Part shown: positions 8,636 through 17,200 of the stretch, piece by piece
Layout of the letters: every line of letters starts with the position of its first letter
Position numbering within the stretch: position 1 is the stretch's first letter
NCBI RefSeq assembly: GCF_022899935.1
Contig: NZ_JALJCJ010000001.1
Span: 642,053-706,052 of the forward strand
Source: Shinella curvata
Lineage (GTDB): Bacteria > Pseudomonadota > Alphaproteobacteria > Rhizobiales > Rhizobiaceae
Direction of reading: 5' to 3'
Length of the DNA: 64,000 bases
Translations under genes and position numbers: made by a program
The notes under the pieces: generated by a model
The model's input: only the letters and a program-made list of their open reading frames with translations
Database searches by the model: none
What the model was told of the DNA's origin: nothing

Positions 8636-8845
8636 ATGGCAACTGGTACCGTAAAGTGGTTCAACACGACCAAGGGCTACGGCTTCATTCAGCAGGACAG
8701 CGGTGAACCGGACGTTTTCGTCCACATCTCCGCCGTACAGCGCGCAGGCCTCGCAGGCCTCAACGAAGGTCAGAAGGTCAGCTTCGAGCTGATCCGCGAC
8801 CGCAAGTCCGGCAAGATGTCGGCTGATCAGCTCGTCGCAGCCTGA
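8636..8845 (+). CDS. cspA: Cold-shock protein, CspA family
   Basis: A 69-residue single cold-shock domain that binds single-stranded RNA/DNA and acts as an RNA chaperone. RNP1 (KGYGFIQQD, about 16-24) and RNP2 (VFVHISAV, about 31-38) are intact, and the N-terminus [16 protein letters not shown] is canonical. ATG 8636 has AGGAAAGG eight bases upstream; an in-frame TTG farther upstream is less likely. A strong terminator follows, so it is monocistronic. The 190-bp upstream gap with a hairpin may be a regulated leader. Confidence 0.96.
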   Translation: MATGTVKWFNTTKGYGFIQQDSGEPDVFVHISAVQRAGLAGLNEGQKVSFELIRDRKSGKMSADQLVAA

Positions 8846-8865
8846 TCCTTCGAGACATAAAATGG

Positions 8866-8893
8866 AAAAGGCCGGTTTCGACCGGCCTTTTTT
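8866..8893 (+). terminator. Rho-independent terminator of cspA
   Basis: The 11-bp stem AAAAGGCCGGT / ACCGGCCTTTT with a TTCG tetraloop runs into six T residues just after cspA. It also precedes the end of the convergent Lrp-type gene. Confidence 0.92.
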
Positions 8894-8903
8894 ATGCGCG
8901 CCG

Positions 8904-9380
8904 TCAGGCATGCTCGACAGGAAGCCGCATTCCGCTTTTCAGCACCTCCATCGAAATGGACGCCGACACGTCGAAAAGCTCGACCCGGCGCACGATGCGC
9001 TTGTAGACCACGTCATAGTGCTCGACACGCGGCAGCACGATCTTCAGGATATAGTCGTAGTTGCCGGTCAGCCGATGTGCCTCGACGACTTCAGGAATGT
9101 CGGCGATCGCCTTCGAGAACAGCTCGATCCAGTCGTCGCTGTGGTGCGCCGTCTTAATGAGGGCAAAAACCGTCGTCGGCACGCCCATTTTGTCACGATC
9201 GAGCAGCACAACCCGGCCCGCGATATGGCCGCTCTCCTCCAGCCGCTGGATACGCCGCGCACAGGCCGAGAGCGACAGGCTCACCTTCTCCGCCAGCACG
9301 GAAACGGGCACGCCCGCATCCTCCTGCAACAGCGCCAGCAATTTCCGGTCTCGTTCATCCAACACGCTGGAATTCTCCAT
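8904..9380 (-). CDS. Lrp/AsnC family transcriptional regulator
   Basis: A 158-residue Lrp/AsnC protein: N-terminal winged helix (about 7-60) with LDERDRKLLALLQEDAGVPVSVLAEKV and SLSACARRIQRLEESGHI; RAM domain (about 70-150) with HRLTGNYDYILKIVLP. It is divergent from an amino-acid racemase-family gene at 9534, the usual arrangement for a local Lrp-type activator or repressor of an amino-acid enzyme. ATG 9380 is chosen because the helix begins seven residues in and AAGCGAG lies upstream; in-frame ATGs at 9392 and 9404 are alternatives. Confidence 0.92.
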   Translation of the reverse strand: MENSSVLDERDRKLLALLQEDAGVPVSVLAEKVSLSLSACARRIQRLEESGHIAGRVVLLDRDKMGVPTTVFALIKTAHHSDDWIELFSKAIADIPEVVEAHRLTGNYDYILKIVLPRVEHYDVVYKRIVRRVELFDVSASISMEVLKSGMRLPVEHA

Positions 9381-9533
9381 AACTCGCTTCATTCGCGCAA
9401 ACATTGAGCGCCATTCAAATTTCATGCAAGAAAATTTCCCGAGCTTTCTCAAAATGAGCGCGAACTTTGCGAACAATCGCCGCCGATCACGCGGCATTCT
9501 CTGCGCCATCCAGACAGAGCGGAGGAAACCACC

Positions 9534-10247
9534 ATGAAAACGATCGGCCTTATCGGCGGCATGAGCTTCGAGAGCACGGCGGTCTATTACCGGATGATCA
9601 ACGAGGCGGTGCGCGAACGACTTGGCGGCCTGCATTCGGCCGAGGTGCTGGTGCATTCCGTGGACTTCCAGTCCATCGTCGAGCTTCAGAAGACCGGCCG
9701 CTGGGATGCCGCCGGCGCACGGCTCGGTGCGGTTGCCGCGGGCCTTGAAAAGGCTGGCGCCGACTGCGTGCTGATCTGCACCAACACCATGCACCTCGTC
9801 GCCGATGCTGTGCAGGCCGCGACCAAGGCGACACTGCTCAACATCATCGACGAGACCGCCCGCGAGATTCTCGCCAAAAGCTCGCGCCGACCGCTGTTGC
9901 TCGCCACACGCTACACGATGGAGCACGACTTTTATGCGAAGCGCATGAAGGCTGCCGGCCTCGACGTCATGGTGCCCGATGAAGCCGGCCGCACGCTGAT
10001 GCACGACGTCATCTTCAACGAGCTGTGCCAGGGCAAGGTGCTGGATTCGTCGCGCGACCGTGTGCTCGCCTTGATCGAAACCGCCCGCGCCGAAGGCGCC
10101 GACAGCGTCATCCTCGGCTGCACGGAAATCTGCCTGCTGCTCGATCCCGATGCGCTGGCGCTGCCAGGCTTCGATTCCACCGCCATCCACGCCCGGGCCG
10201 CGGTGGACTTCGCCCTCGGTTCGCTCCCCGCGAGCATGGCAGCCTAA
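9534..10247 (+). CDS. Aspartate/glutamate racemase family protein
   Basis: A 237-residue PLP-independent racemase-family protein. The two catalytic cysteines are in LICTNTMHL (about 82) and LGCTEICLL (about 194), and the N-terminal KTIGLIGGMSFESTAVYYRMINE motif is the phosphate/carboxylate-binding loop of the aspartate racemase (YgeA-type) subgroup. It should interconvert an L/D amino acid, probably Asp, Glu or a basic amino acid; the substrate cannot be read from sequence. It is cytoplasmic. The divergent Lrp-type regulator suggests amino-acid-dependent expression. A GGAGG-like site precedes ATG 9534. Confidence 0.9.
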   Translation: MKTIGLIGGMSFESTAVYYRMINEAVRERLGGLHSAEVLVHSVDFQSIVELQKTGRWDAAGARLGAVAAGLEKAGADCVLICTNTMHLVADAVQAATKATLLNIIDETAREILAKSSRRPLLLATRYTMEHDFYAKRMKAAGLDVMVPDEAGRTLMHDVIFNELCQGKVLDSSRDRVLALIETARAEGADSVILGCTEICLLLDPDALALPGFDSTAIHARAAVDFALGSLPASMAA

Positions 10248-10252
10248 ATTAC

Positions 10253-10265
10253 TTGACTCAGTCAA
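10253..10265. promoter_or_regulatory. Palindrome overlapping a -35-like box, candidate MarR operator
   Basis: TTGACT C AGTCAA is a perfect 13-bp palindrome 35 bp before the MarR-GNAT gene. Its left arm is a near-consensus -35 element (TTGACT). A regulator bound here would block polymerase, consistent with autoregulation. Confidence 0.6.
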
Positions 10266-10300
10266 ATAAATAGCAAACATGGTGACCAAAGGAGATCACC

Positions 10301-11269
10301 ATGACTGCGCATGCCTCTACCGAAGCCACGACAGACCCGATTGAAACGATCCGGGCCTTCAACCGCTTCTACACAAACCGGATCGGCGTGCTCGACCGCG
10401 CCTTTCTCGACACGCCCTACACGCTGACGGAAGCCCGCGTTATCTATGAACTCGCCGCACGCGGCACCACATCCGCCTCGCAACTCACCGAGGAGCTTTC
10501 ACTCGATCCAGCCTATCTCAGCCGCCTCCTGAAGACCTTCATCGGCAAGGGTTTCGTCGAGGCGCGAAAAGACCCGGCGGATGGCCGCGGGCGACTGCTG
10601 AGCCTGTCCGAGAAGGGGTGCGCCCTCGCCGCTGATCTCGCCAAACGGTCGCGCAAGAGCATAGCGGACCTGGTCGAGCCGCTCGGGGAAACCGAACGGC
10701 TGGACCTGACGACCGCGTTGCGTCGCGCGACGACCCTGCTCTCGGGTGCCCCCGCCGCCGGCAAGGCGCTCATCCGAAACCACCGCCCCGGAGACATGGG
10801 CCGCGTGATCGCGAGCCAGGCCCAAAGCTACGCCGAAACCTACGGCTGGAACACCGAATACGAAGCGCTCGTCGCCGAAATCTGCGCGCAGTTCCTGCGC
10901 CATTTCGATCCCGCGCGGGAGCGTTGCTGGATCGCCGAACTGGATGGCCAGTTCGTCGGCAGCATCTTTCTGGTCAAGGGCAGCGCAACGACGGCGAAGC
11001 TGCGCCTGCTGCATGTCGCCGATGCCGCGCGCGGTCAGGGGCTTGGCACGCGGCTGGTGACCGAATGCATCCGCTTTGCGCAAAGCGCCGGTTACCAACG
11101 GCTGGAGCTCTGGACAAACGACATCCTGATCGCCGCCCGTCGTATCTATCAGGCGGCCGGCTTCGTGCTCGAAAAAGAGGAAGCACATCACAGCTTCGGC
11201 AAGGATCTCGTCGGCCAGACCTGGGCGCTCGACCTCGACGGTTGGAATCCCCCCGGTCAGGCCTCCTGA
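10301..11269 (+). CDS. MarR-GNAT fusion: helix-turn-helix regulator with N-acetyltransferase domain
   Basis: A 322-residue protein with an N-terminal MarR-like winged helix (about 15-145; LTEARVIYELAARGTTSASQLTEELSLDPAYLSRLLKTF) and a C-terminal GNAT acetyltransferase domain (about 160-315) with the acetyl-CoA loop RGQGLGTRLV. This fusion is a known architecture, in which the enzyme may sense or modify an effector. A palindromic operator-like site overlaps the -35 region just upstream. ATG 10301 follows AAAGGAGATCACC, a good ribosome binding site. The 3' end overlaps the convergent monooxygenase gene by 13 bp. Confidence 0.9.
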   Translation: MTAHASTEATTDPIETIRAFNRFYTNRIGVLDRAFLDTPYTLTEARVIYELAARGTTSASQLTEELSLDPAYLSRLLKTFIGKGFVEARKDPADGRGRLLSLSEKGCALAADLAKRSRKSIADLVEPLGETERLDLTTALRRATTLLSGAPAAGKALIRNHRPGDMGRVIASQAQSYAETYGWNTEYEALVAEICAQFLRHFDPARERCWIAELDGQFVGSIFLVKGSATTAKLRLLHVADAARGQGLGTRLVTECIRFAQSAGYQRLELWTNDILIAARRIYQAAGFVLEKEEAHHSFGKDLVGQTWALDLDGWNPPGQAS

Positions 11270-12501
11270 AGCACGCTCTCCAGCCAGCGGCATTCCTCGA
11301 GGCCTGCCCGGGCAAACGGGTCGGCAAGCGTGCCGGATACGATGGCGGCCAGAATTTGCGGCGCCGGCGGGATTTTCGCGACCGTTGCGACGAGCCGGTC
11401 GCGCAGCCAGGCGATCGCGCGCGAATCCGACTGGTAGAACGGCGTGAAGACGTAGGAAAGCAGCTGGAACAGGCGCACATGGTTGCGCCGCGCGGCGGCA
11501 TAGGCTGCCAGCCCCTCGTCGAGCGTCGCCGCCGATGACAAGGCGTGCGCCAGCGCCGCAGCGTCCAGCAGCGCCATGTTGGCGCCCTGTCCGAGCTGCG
11601 GGCTGGTCGAATGGGCGCTGTCGCCGATGAAGACGATGCCGTCGGCATAGGGCGGCAATGCCGTGCGATGAGCATAGCGGGCGAGCGTCAGCTGGTCCCA
11701 GTCCGTGACCTGGTCGAGGAAGGGTACCGCCTCCGGCCAGTAACCGGCGATGCCCGCCTTCCAGCGCTCGAGGCCGGCCTGCTTCACCGCATCGGCATCC
11801 GCCGTCTTGAGGCTCCAGAAGAAGGCGACCTTCCGCCCGTCGCCGGCATGCGCACGGCCGACCGGCAACACGCCGATCATGACTCTCGCTGCGTCATACC
11901 GTTGAGTCAGTGCCGTAGAGTCATGCGGGACGCCTTCGCAATCCAGCGTCGCCCAGAAAGCCCCCCAGGGCAATTCCTTCACCGGCGGCGCGACGACGGA
12001 GGCGGCGACGAGCTGCGAGCGCGCACCCGTCGCATCGATCACCAGATCGTAGTCACCGACGATCTCGCCATCGGGATCGTGCAGCGCCGTGCGGGTCTGT
12101 CGTGTTTCCGCCTTCGCCACGGTGATGCCGGTGCGGATCGGCAGGCCGGCGGCAGCCACCGCATCATGCAGCGTCGAAAACAGCGCGGCACGATGAACCG
12201 CAAGCCCGTAACGCCCGCCCGCAAGCGCATCGTAGCGTACGTCGAGCACGGTCCTGCCGCTCAGGGCATCCGCACCGTGAAGACGGTCAATCCGGTTTCC
12301 AAGCGCGTGAATGGCGGGAGAAAGGCCGAGGGCATCGAGCACGGTGAGCCCCGTCGGCTGCATCAGCAGGCCGGAGCCGACGGGTGACGGGCGCTCGAAC
12401 CGCTCGATGAGCTCGACCCGATGACCGGCGCGCGACAGGAACAGTGCCGCGGCCAGCCCCGCAGGCCCCGCCCCGGCAATACCGATATCCAGTGACCTCA
12501 T
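11257..12501 (-). CDS. FAD-dependent monooxygenase (PheA/TfdB, UbiH-like)
   Basis: A 414-residue class A flavoprotein monooxygenase. The N-terminal Rossmann motif is IGIAGAGPAGLAAALFLSRAGHRVELIERF (about 5-35), and the second FAD motif is GIVFIGDSAHSTSPQLGQGANMALLDAAALAHAL (about 285). Such enzymes use NAD(P)H and O2 to hydroxylate aromatic or polyketide-like substrates; the substrate is unknown. It lies 20 bp downstream of an HxlR-type regulator on the same strand, and the pair may be co-transcribed. Confidence 0.9.
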   Translation of the reverse strand: MRSLDIGIAGAGPAGLAAALFLSRAGHRVELIERFERPSPVGSGLLMQPTGLTVLDALGLSPAIHALGNRIDRLHGADALSGRTVLDVRYDALAGGRYGLAVHRAALFSTLHDAVAAAGLPIRTGITVAKAETRQTRTALHDPDGEIVGDYDLVIDATGARSQLVAASVVAPPVKELPWGAFWATLDCEGVPHDSTALTQRYDAARVMIGVLPVGRAHAGDGRKVAFFWSLKTADADAVKQAGLERWKAGIAGYWPEAVPFLDQVTDWDQLTLARYAHRTALPPYADGIVFIGDSAHSTSPQLGQGANMALLDAAALAHALSSAATLDEGLAAYAAARRNHVRLFQLLSYVFTPFYQSDSRAIAWLRDRLVATVAKIPPAPQILAAIVSGTLADPFARAGLEECRWLESVLQEA

Positions 12502-12521
12502 GCCGTCCCCGCTGCGCCGCG

Positions 12522-12929
12522 TTATGCCTGCTCCGCATCAAAGGCCGCCCGCGCGGCCCGGATCGCGGTGTGGTTTTCCGATGACCACTGCACCAGCGAC
12601 CGCAGAAGCGCAAGGAAGGAATGACCAAGCGGCGTCAGCTTGTATTCCACGCTCGGCGGCTGTGTGGGATAGACGGTGCGCGTGAGATAGCCGTCACGCT
12701 GGAGGTCGCGCAGCGTCTGCGTCAGCATGCGCTGGGAAATATCGGGAATGAAACGGCGCAATTGCGAGAAACGACGGGGACCGTCGGCAAGGCCGAGGAT
12801 CATCAGCGAGGTCCATTTGCCGCCGACGCTGTCCAGCACATCGCGCACGGGACAATCGTCCATCGACATGGGCACGCCGTCGATGAGGATGACGCGCTCG
12901 CCATCGGCGCTTCCGACGACCTTGTTCAT
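12522..12929 (-). CDS. HxlR family transcriptional regulator
   Basis: A 135-residue HxlR-type winged-helix regulator. [34 protein letters not shown] and [39 protein letters not shown] (about 27-100) are characteristic; the Cys near residue 26 is the position that senses redox or electrophile stress in some members. ATG 12929 has GGAGGGAA eight bases upstream. It is divergent from an NmrA/QorB-like quinone reductase-family gene, a very common pairing in which the regulator controls the reductase. The monooxygenase follows downstream. Confidence 0.92.
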   Translation of the reverse strand: MNKVVGSADGERVILIDGVPMSMDDCPVRDVLDSVGGKWTSLMILGLADGPRRFSQLRRFIPDISQRMLTQTLRDLQRDGYLTRTVYPTQPPSVEYKLTPLGHSFLALLRSLVQWSSENHTAIRAARAAFDAEQA

Positions 12930-13007
12930 AGTCGGTTCCCTCCAGGTAACCATCGCAGAAAAAACTGCCTTCTTTACAGGCTCTATCAGATTACCAGATA
13001 AGAGCAA

Positions 13008-13022
13008 GTCTCAATAAGAGAC
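13008..13022. promoter_or_regulatory. Inverted repeat in the HxlR/NmrA divergent promoter
   Basis: GTCTC AATAA GAGAC (13008-13022) is a perfect short inverted repeat in the 159-bp divergent gap. A second weaker dyad, TATC-N9-GATA, lies at about 12984-13000. Both are candidates for the HxlR-type operator. Confidence 0.35.
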
Positions 13023-13088
13023 CGACTTCCACGGGTTTGACGGCACCTCCCCGCCCCGGCCGATAGCCCTGCCCAGAAAGGCAAAGAC

Positions 13089-13976
13089 ATGACCGATACG
13101 ATTCTCGTCACCGGCGCCTCCGGCCAGCTTGGCCGCCTCGTCATCGACAACCTTCTCGCTTCCGGCAAGATCGCACCCGCCAGCATCATTGCGGCAACCC
13201 GCGATGTCGCGAAGCTTTCCGACTACGCGGCCAAGGGCGTTACCGTACGCGCCGCCGACTTCGATGACCCGGCATCGCTCGACGCCGCCTTCGCAGGTGC
13301 CGGCAAGGTGCTGATCATCTCCACCGACGCGCTCGGCGAAGCCGGCAAGCGTCTTTCCCAGCACAAGGCCGCCGTCTCCGCCGCCAAGAAGGCCGGCGCC
13401 AAGCACATTCTCTATACGTCCATGCCGCAGCCGGACGATTCGCTCGTCACCTTCGCCCCCGACCATCTCGGCACCGAAGACGCCATCAAGGCGACCGGCA
13501 TTCCCTACACGATCCTGCGCGACGGCTGGTATGCGGAGAACCTGTTCATGTCGCTGCCGCACGCGCTGCAGACCGGTTCCTGGTATACCTCGACCGGCGA
13601 CGGCAAGATTGCCCATATCACGCGTGCCGACACGGCCGCCGCCCTTGCCGGCGCCGCGTTGAAAGCCGGCGGCGAGAGCAACACCTACACGTTGACCGGC
13701 ACCAAGGCCCGCACGGCCGAGGAAATCGCCGCAATTGTCTCCGCCGCCACCGGCAAGCCGCTGAATGTCGTGCATGTCACGGACGCGCAACTCGCCGAAG
13801 GCCTCAAGGCCGCCGGCCTGCCGGAAGGCTTCATCCCGACAATCGTCTCCTTCGACGCCAACACGCGCGAAGGCAAGATCGCAGCCGTCACTGGCGACGC
13901 GGAAGCCCTGTCGGGCCGCAAGCCAACCGCATTCGAGGATTTCGTCGCCGCCAGCAAGGCAGCTTTCCTCGGCTGA
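13089..13976 (+). CDS. NmrA-like/QorB-type NAD(P)H-binding reductase
   Basis: A 295-residue atypical short-chain dehydrogenase. The N-terminal cofactor loop is ILVTGASGQLGRLVIDNLLA (about 5-24), followed by the typical HILYTSMPQPDDS and YTILRDGWYAENL segments seen in QorB (quinone oxidoreductase 2, YtfG). It probably reduces quinones with NADPH or acts as a redox sensor; enzymatic activity is inferred. ATG 13089 follows AGAAAGG. It is divergent from the HxlR regulator. A hairpin separates it from convergent pdxJ. Confidence 0.9.
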   Translation: MTDTILVTGASGQLGRLVIDNLLASGKIAPASIIAATRDVAKLSDYAAKGVTVRAADFDDPASLDAAFAGAGKVLIISTDALGEAGKRLSQHKAAVSAAKKAGAKHILYTSMPQPDDSLVTFAPDHLGTEDAIKATGIPYTILRDGWYAENLFMSLPHALQTGSWYTSTGDGKIAHITRADTAAALAGAALKAGGESNTYTLTGTKARTAEEIAAIVSAATGKPLNVVHVTDAQLAEGLKAAGLPEGFIPTIVSFDANTREGKIAAVTGDAEALSGRKPTAFEDFVAASKAAFLG

Positions 13977-13987
13977 TGGAGAAAGCA

Positions 13988-14010
13988 GCGGCGCTCCAAA
14001 AGAGCGCCGC
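13988..14010. terminator. Bidirectional hairpin between convergent genes
   Basis: A perfect 9-bp stem GCGGCGCTC / GAGCGCCGC with a CAAAA loop lies between the NmrA-like gene and pdxJ. It lacks a U-run on either side, so termination there would be partial or factor-assisted. Confidence 0.5.
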
Positions 14011-14018
14011 ACAGCCCC

Positions 14019-14771
14019 TCAGATGTCCTGGCCGCAGGCGCGGCAGAAGCGGCGTACCGTTTCCGCCATGCCATATTCCAGCGCATCGGCCGTCAGGCCG
14101 TGGCCGATGGAAACCTCCGCAAGACGCGGAATGCGGGCGACAAGGGCCGGCAGGTTGGCCACCGTCAGGTCATGGCCGGCATTGACGCCCAGGCCGAGTT
14201 CGAAGGCGATATCCGCCGTCTCACCCAGCAATTCGACCATATGCACAGCTTTCGCCGGATCGTCGTAGCAGCCGCCATAGGGACCGGTATAAAGCTCGAT
14301 CCTGTCGGCTCCGAGCTCCCTCGCAATCGTCAGCGCCTCACGATCCGGCTCGCCATCGGCGAAGACAGAGACGCGCAGGCCGAGCTTCTTCAGGCGGCCG
14401 ACAATGTTGCCGAGCAGGTTGTGGCTCTTGCGGAAATCCCAGCCGTGGTCCGAGGTCGCCTGGGCCGGATCGTCCGGCACCAGCGTTACCTGCTCCGGGC
14501 GGTGCTCCTCCACGAGCCGCATGAAACTTTCTTCCGGAAAGCCTTCGATGTTGAATTCCGTACTGGAAAACTCGCTGTCGATGAGGCTGCGGATGGGTGC
14601 CAGATCGCTGAAACGCACATGGCGCTGATCCGGCCTCGGATGCACCGTGAGCCCGCTGGCGCCCGCTTCCAGCGCGATCCGGCCGAGCGCGATGACGCTC
14701 GGCCAGGGCAAGTCCCGGCGGTTGCGCAGCATGGCGATTGCGTTGAGATTGACCGACAGTTTCGCAGGCAT
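14019..14771 (-). CDS. pdxJ: Pyridoxine 5'-phosphate synthase
   Basis: A 250-residue PdxJ, which condenses 3-amino-2-oxopropyl phosphate with 1-deoxyxylulose 5-phosphate to make pyridoxine 5'-phosphate in the DXP-dependent vitamin B6 pathway. It forms a TIM barrel. Visible conserved parts are [16 protein letters not shown] (N-terminus), the HPRPDQRHV active-site motif (about 41-49), [26 protein letters not shown] and GVNAGHDLT (about 195). The start is ATG 14771. An AGGAG lies 11 bases upstream, slightly long spacing. Confidence 0.96.
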   Translation of the reverse strand: MPAKLSVNLNAIAMLRNRRDLPWPSVIALGRIALEAGASGLTVHPRPDQRHVRFSDLAPIRSLIDSEFSSTEFNIEGFPEESFMRLVEEHRPEQVTLVPDDPAQATSDHGWDFRKSHNLLGNIVGRLKKLGLRVSVFADGEPDREALTIARELGADRIELYTGPYGGCYDDPAKAVHMVELLGETADIAFELGLGVNAGHDLTVANLPALVARIPRLAEVSIGHGLTADALEYGMAETVRRFCRACGQDI

Positions 14772-15018
14772 GACGACGCGGACTCCTATTGCATCACGCA
14801 AGGTCTAGCGCGTTGTTTCCACAAGGGCAATCGCCCGCAAACACCTGTCGGCCGCGCCGCGGCGCACATTTGCCGCAACCATGCTCCGTCGCCTCTTGCT
14901 CCTGATCAAGAATCACCGCTAAACTCCGCCAGCTTTGAAGGCTGTGCCATTGGGCCGCCTTGATCAGGAACCGGGAAGGAACTCAGGTAGCGACGATGGC
15001 CTCCTCCGTGGCGACACC

Positions 15019-16101
15019 ATGAGCGGGACCGACAGGCCGGCGTGCGATCTCGTACGACGTGCACTTCATGCCGTCGTTGCAAGCGATACCTTTGCCCGCT
15101 CCGAACGTTTGCGCTCTTTCCTGTCCTACATTGTCGAGAGCGAACTTGCCGGCAAGGCGGCCCAGCTGAAGGGCTACAGCATCGGCGTAGACGTGTTCGG
15201 CCGCTCGCCGGGTTTCGATGCCGGGAACGACCCGCTTGTACGCGTGCAGGCCGGCAAGCTGCGCAAGCTTCTCGAACAGTATTACGATACGGAAGGCGCG
15301 ACTGAACGGCTGCGCATTCGTGTGCCGCTCGGCAGCTACGTTCCAGAATATAGCGTCACACATGTGCTGCTGGAGAACGAGACGACGGCAAACCGATCCG
15401 CGTTGCAGCGCACGCCGCCACCGAAACGCTCCTGGCTGCCCAGGCCCGTTTCCTCTCCGCTGGCGCTCTTCTCGTTGTTGCCGCTGCTTTTCCTTGCGCC
15501 GTCCATCTACCCGGATGCAACCAGCGCGGCGATTGCGAAGGTGCAAGTTGCACTCTCGGCACACAACCGGATCGGCAGCATGGTCGAAGTTCTGCCGCAA
15601 CTGAGCATCCTGCAATGCTGGCCGCAGAGCGGCGAATGCAACGCCCTTGCTCGTGCCGTCTCCAGTTCCGCAGAATATTATCGCACGGTGCGTCTTGCCG
15701 ATGCGCGCCAAACCGGCGCACCGCCACCGCTATCCTATTCCATCCGCGTGGAAAACCGGACGGACGGGCTTGGCGTCTATGCACGATTGATCCACGATCA
15801 GTCGGGTGCCACGATCTATGCACGGCATTTTTCACGCGATCAGCTGAAGAGCGAGGCCGGCATAGCCTATGAAGCCGTCGCCTTCACCGCCCGAACCCTT
15901 TCAGCCAGTGGACCGCTTTACCGTCACGCCATACGCATGGGCACGGCAAGCAGCGTGATGCAGTGCCTGTTCCACAGCAGCCAGACGACGCCCCGTGGCA
16001 CGCCGCATTTCGGCCAGCCGACCGCCTGCACCATAACGCCGGGCGCGGCTCTCGCCGAGGCGGCCTTCGTCGAGGAATCCGGCGCCACCCTGACGCGATA
16101 G
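15019..16101 (+). CDS. Membrane-anchored protein with an N-terminal domain found in alphaproteobacterial adenylate cyclases
   Basis: About 360 residues. The cytoplasmic N-terminal domain (about 8-105) contains SERLRSFLSYIVESELAGKA, KGYSIGVDVFGRSPGFDAG and DPLVRVQAGKLRKLLEQYY, a module known at the N-terminus of many alphaproteobacterial adenylate cyclase or TPR proteins and thought to be a winged-helix-like domain. One transmembrane segment follows (about 143-163), then a roughly 190-residue periplasmic part with cysteines at QCWPQSGEC and no cyclase domain. A ToxR-like regulator topology is inferred. ATG 15019 overlaps the stop of an 8-codon ORF at 14996; starts at an upstream TTG (14935) are possible. 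Confidence 0.65.
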   Translation: MSGTDRPACDLVRRALHAVVASDTFARSERLRSFLSYIVESELAGKAAQLKGYSIGVDVFGRSPGFDAGNDPLVRVQAGKLRKLLEQYYDTEGATERLRIRVPLGSYVPEYSVTHVLLENETTANRSALQRTPPPKRSWLPRPVSSPLALFSLLPLLFLAPSIYPDATSAAIAKVQVALSAHNRIGSMVEVLPQLSILQCWPQSGECNALARAVSSSAEYYRTVRLADARQTGAPPPLSYSIRVENRTDGLGVYARLIHDQSGATIYARHFSRDQLKSEAGIAYEAVAFTARTLSASGPLYRHAIRMGTASSVMQCLFHSSQTTPRGTPHFGQPTACTITPGAALAEAAFVEESGATLTR

Positions 16102-16433
16102 CCCGGCCCGCCCTTTCGCAAAGCGAGAAGGTCGCCCAGGAAATACATCCCTAGATATAACGATAGGCACGCTCGGCCCCAGGGTTTATTTTATGAACCT
16201 GGGCGGATTGGTATTCTGTGCCGCTCCAGGGTTCGGGATCCCAGCACAATCTTTTTCGAGATGGATCTCCAACTCTGACGATCGCGTGCGGCTTCATCGG
16301 CGGACAGGCTGGCGGAGCGGCAATCGACAAAGGGGCGTTTTGCGTCGTCTCGATACCTCGTTCCACAACGGGGGATCGCGTCGGCGACCGGGGGTAAGGA
16401 CATGACCGATCTTCTTTTTTGCGGACTGCTTTC
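16102..16433 (+). other. 332-bp intergenic region with a dyad and an 11-codon upstream ORF
   Basis: An imperfect dyad CCCAGGGTT / AACCTGGG (about 16180-16205) flanks an AT-rich spacer. Near the end, ATG 16402 starts an 11-codon ORF preceded by GGTAAGGA whose TGA (16435-16437) overlaps the ATG of the MerR-like gene, which would allow translational coupling. No longer gene is supported here. Confidence 0.45.
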
Positions 16434-17120
16434 ATGATGACGAACGAGTCGAAGAAAGCATCCACCGACGCCCGCTCCGGCGCGCGTAAATCCATCCGAT
16501 ACCTGCCTGTGGCCCCACTTCCGGAGAATCTGCCGGCTGGACGCCTGGCGATCGCCGATATGGCGAACGCGTTCGGCGTGACGCATCGTACGCTGCATTT
16601 CTACGAGGAAAAGGGTCTGCTGACCGCAGCCCGCGTCGGCCCGATGCGTGTATACGGACCTGACGAAATCCAGCAGATGGCGGTGGTCAATACATGCCGC
16701 GAGACGGGCATGCCCGTCGCGGTCATCCAGGAACTGCTGGAGCGTCTTTCGTCCGCAGAAAGCCAGGACGAGGCTGACACGATCTTCCGTACTGCAATGA
16801 CGGCGCGCAAGCGCGAGCTTGCCGCCCAGCAATCGACGATCCGTCGCCAGATGCAGCAGATCAACGAATTGCTCGATTTCACGGGTGCGCTGGAATCGGA
16901 GACCAACGACAACACGCCGCAGGCCAATCTGACATCGGCGGAGTTGCGCTGCCTCGCCCTGATGGCCGAGGGATATCCGACGAGCCGAATTGCGCGCGCA
17001 CTCGAAGTCGAGCCCGGCGAAGTGCAGGTGATGGAAAAGAACATCATCGCCAAGTTCAACAGCAACAACCGTTTTCAGGCCGTCGCCAAGGCGGTCATGC
17101 TCGGGATCGTCGGCCATTAA
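16434..17120 (+). CDS. MerR-type regulator fused to a C-terminal LuxR-like helix-turn-helix
   Basis: A 228-residue protein. Residues about 38-110 form a MerR winged helix (LAIADMANAFGVTHRTLHFYEEKGLLTAARVGPMRVYGPDEIQQM); about 115-150 is the usual MerR coiled coil (TARKRELAAQQSTIRRQMQQINELL). Instead of an effector domain, about 166-226 match a LuxR/FixJ-type DNA-binding HTH (LTSAELRCLALMAEGYPTSRIARALEV, then KNIIAKFNSNNRFQAVAKAVMLG). No metal-binding cysteines are seen. The start is one of two tandem ATGs at 16434 and 16437. Target genes are unknown. Confidence 0.82.
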   Translation: MMTNESKKASTDARSGARKSIRYLPVAPLPENLPAGRLAIADMANAFGVTHRTLHFYEEKGLLTAARVGPMRVYGPDEIQQMAVVNTCRETGMPVAVIQELLERLSSAESQDEADTIFRTAMTARKRELAAQQSTIRRQMQQINELLDFTGALESETNDNTPQANLTSAELRCLALMAEGYPTSRIARALEVEPGEVQVMEKNIIAKFNSNNRFQAVAKAVMLGIVGH

Positions 17121-17200
17121 GGCTGGCGTCAAGCGGCCGGACATGATGACCGGCCTCTCGTCTCCGCCTCCTGAAAGGCGGTTCGTCGTGCGGGTCCCAA

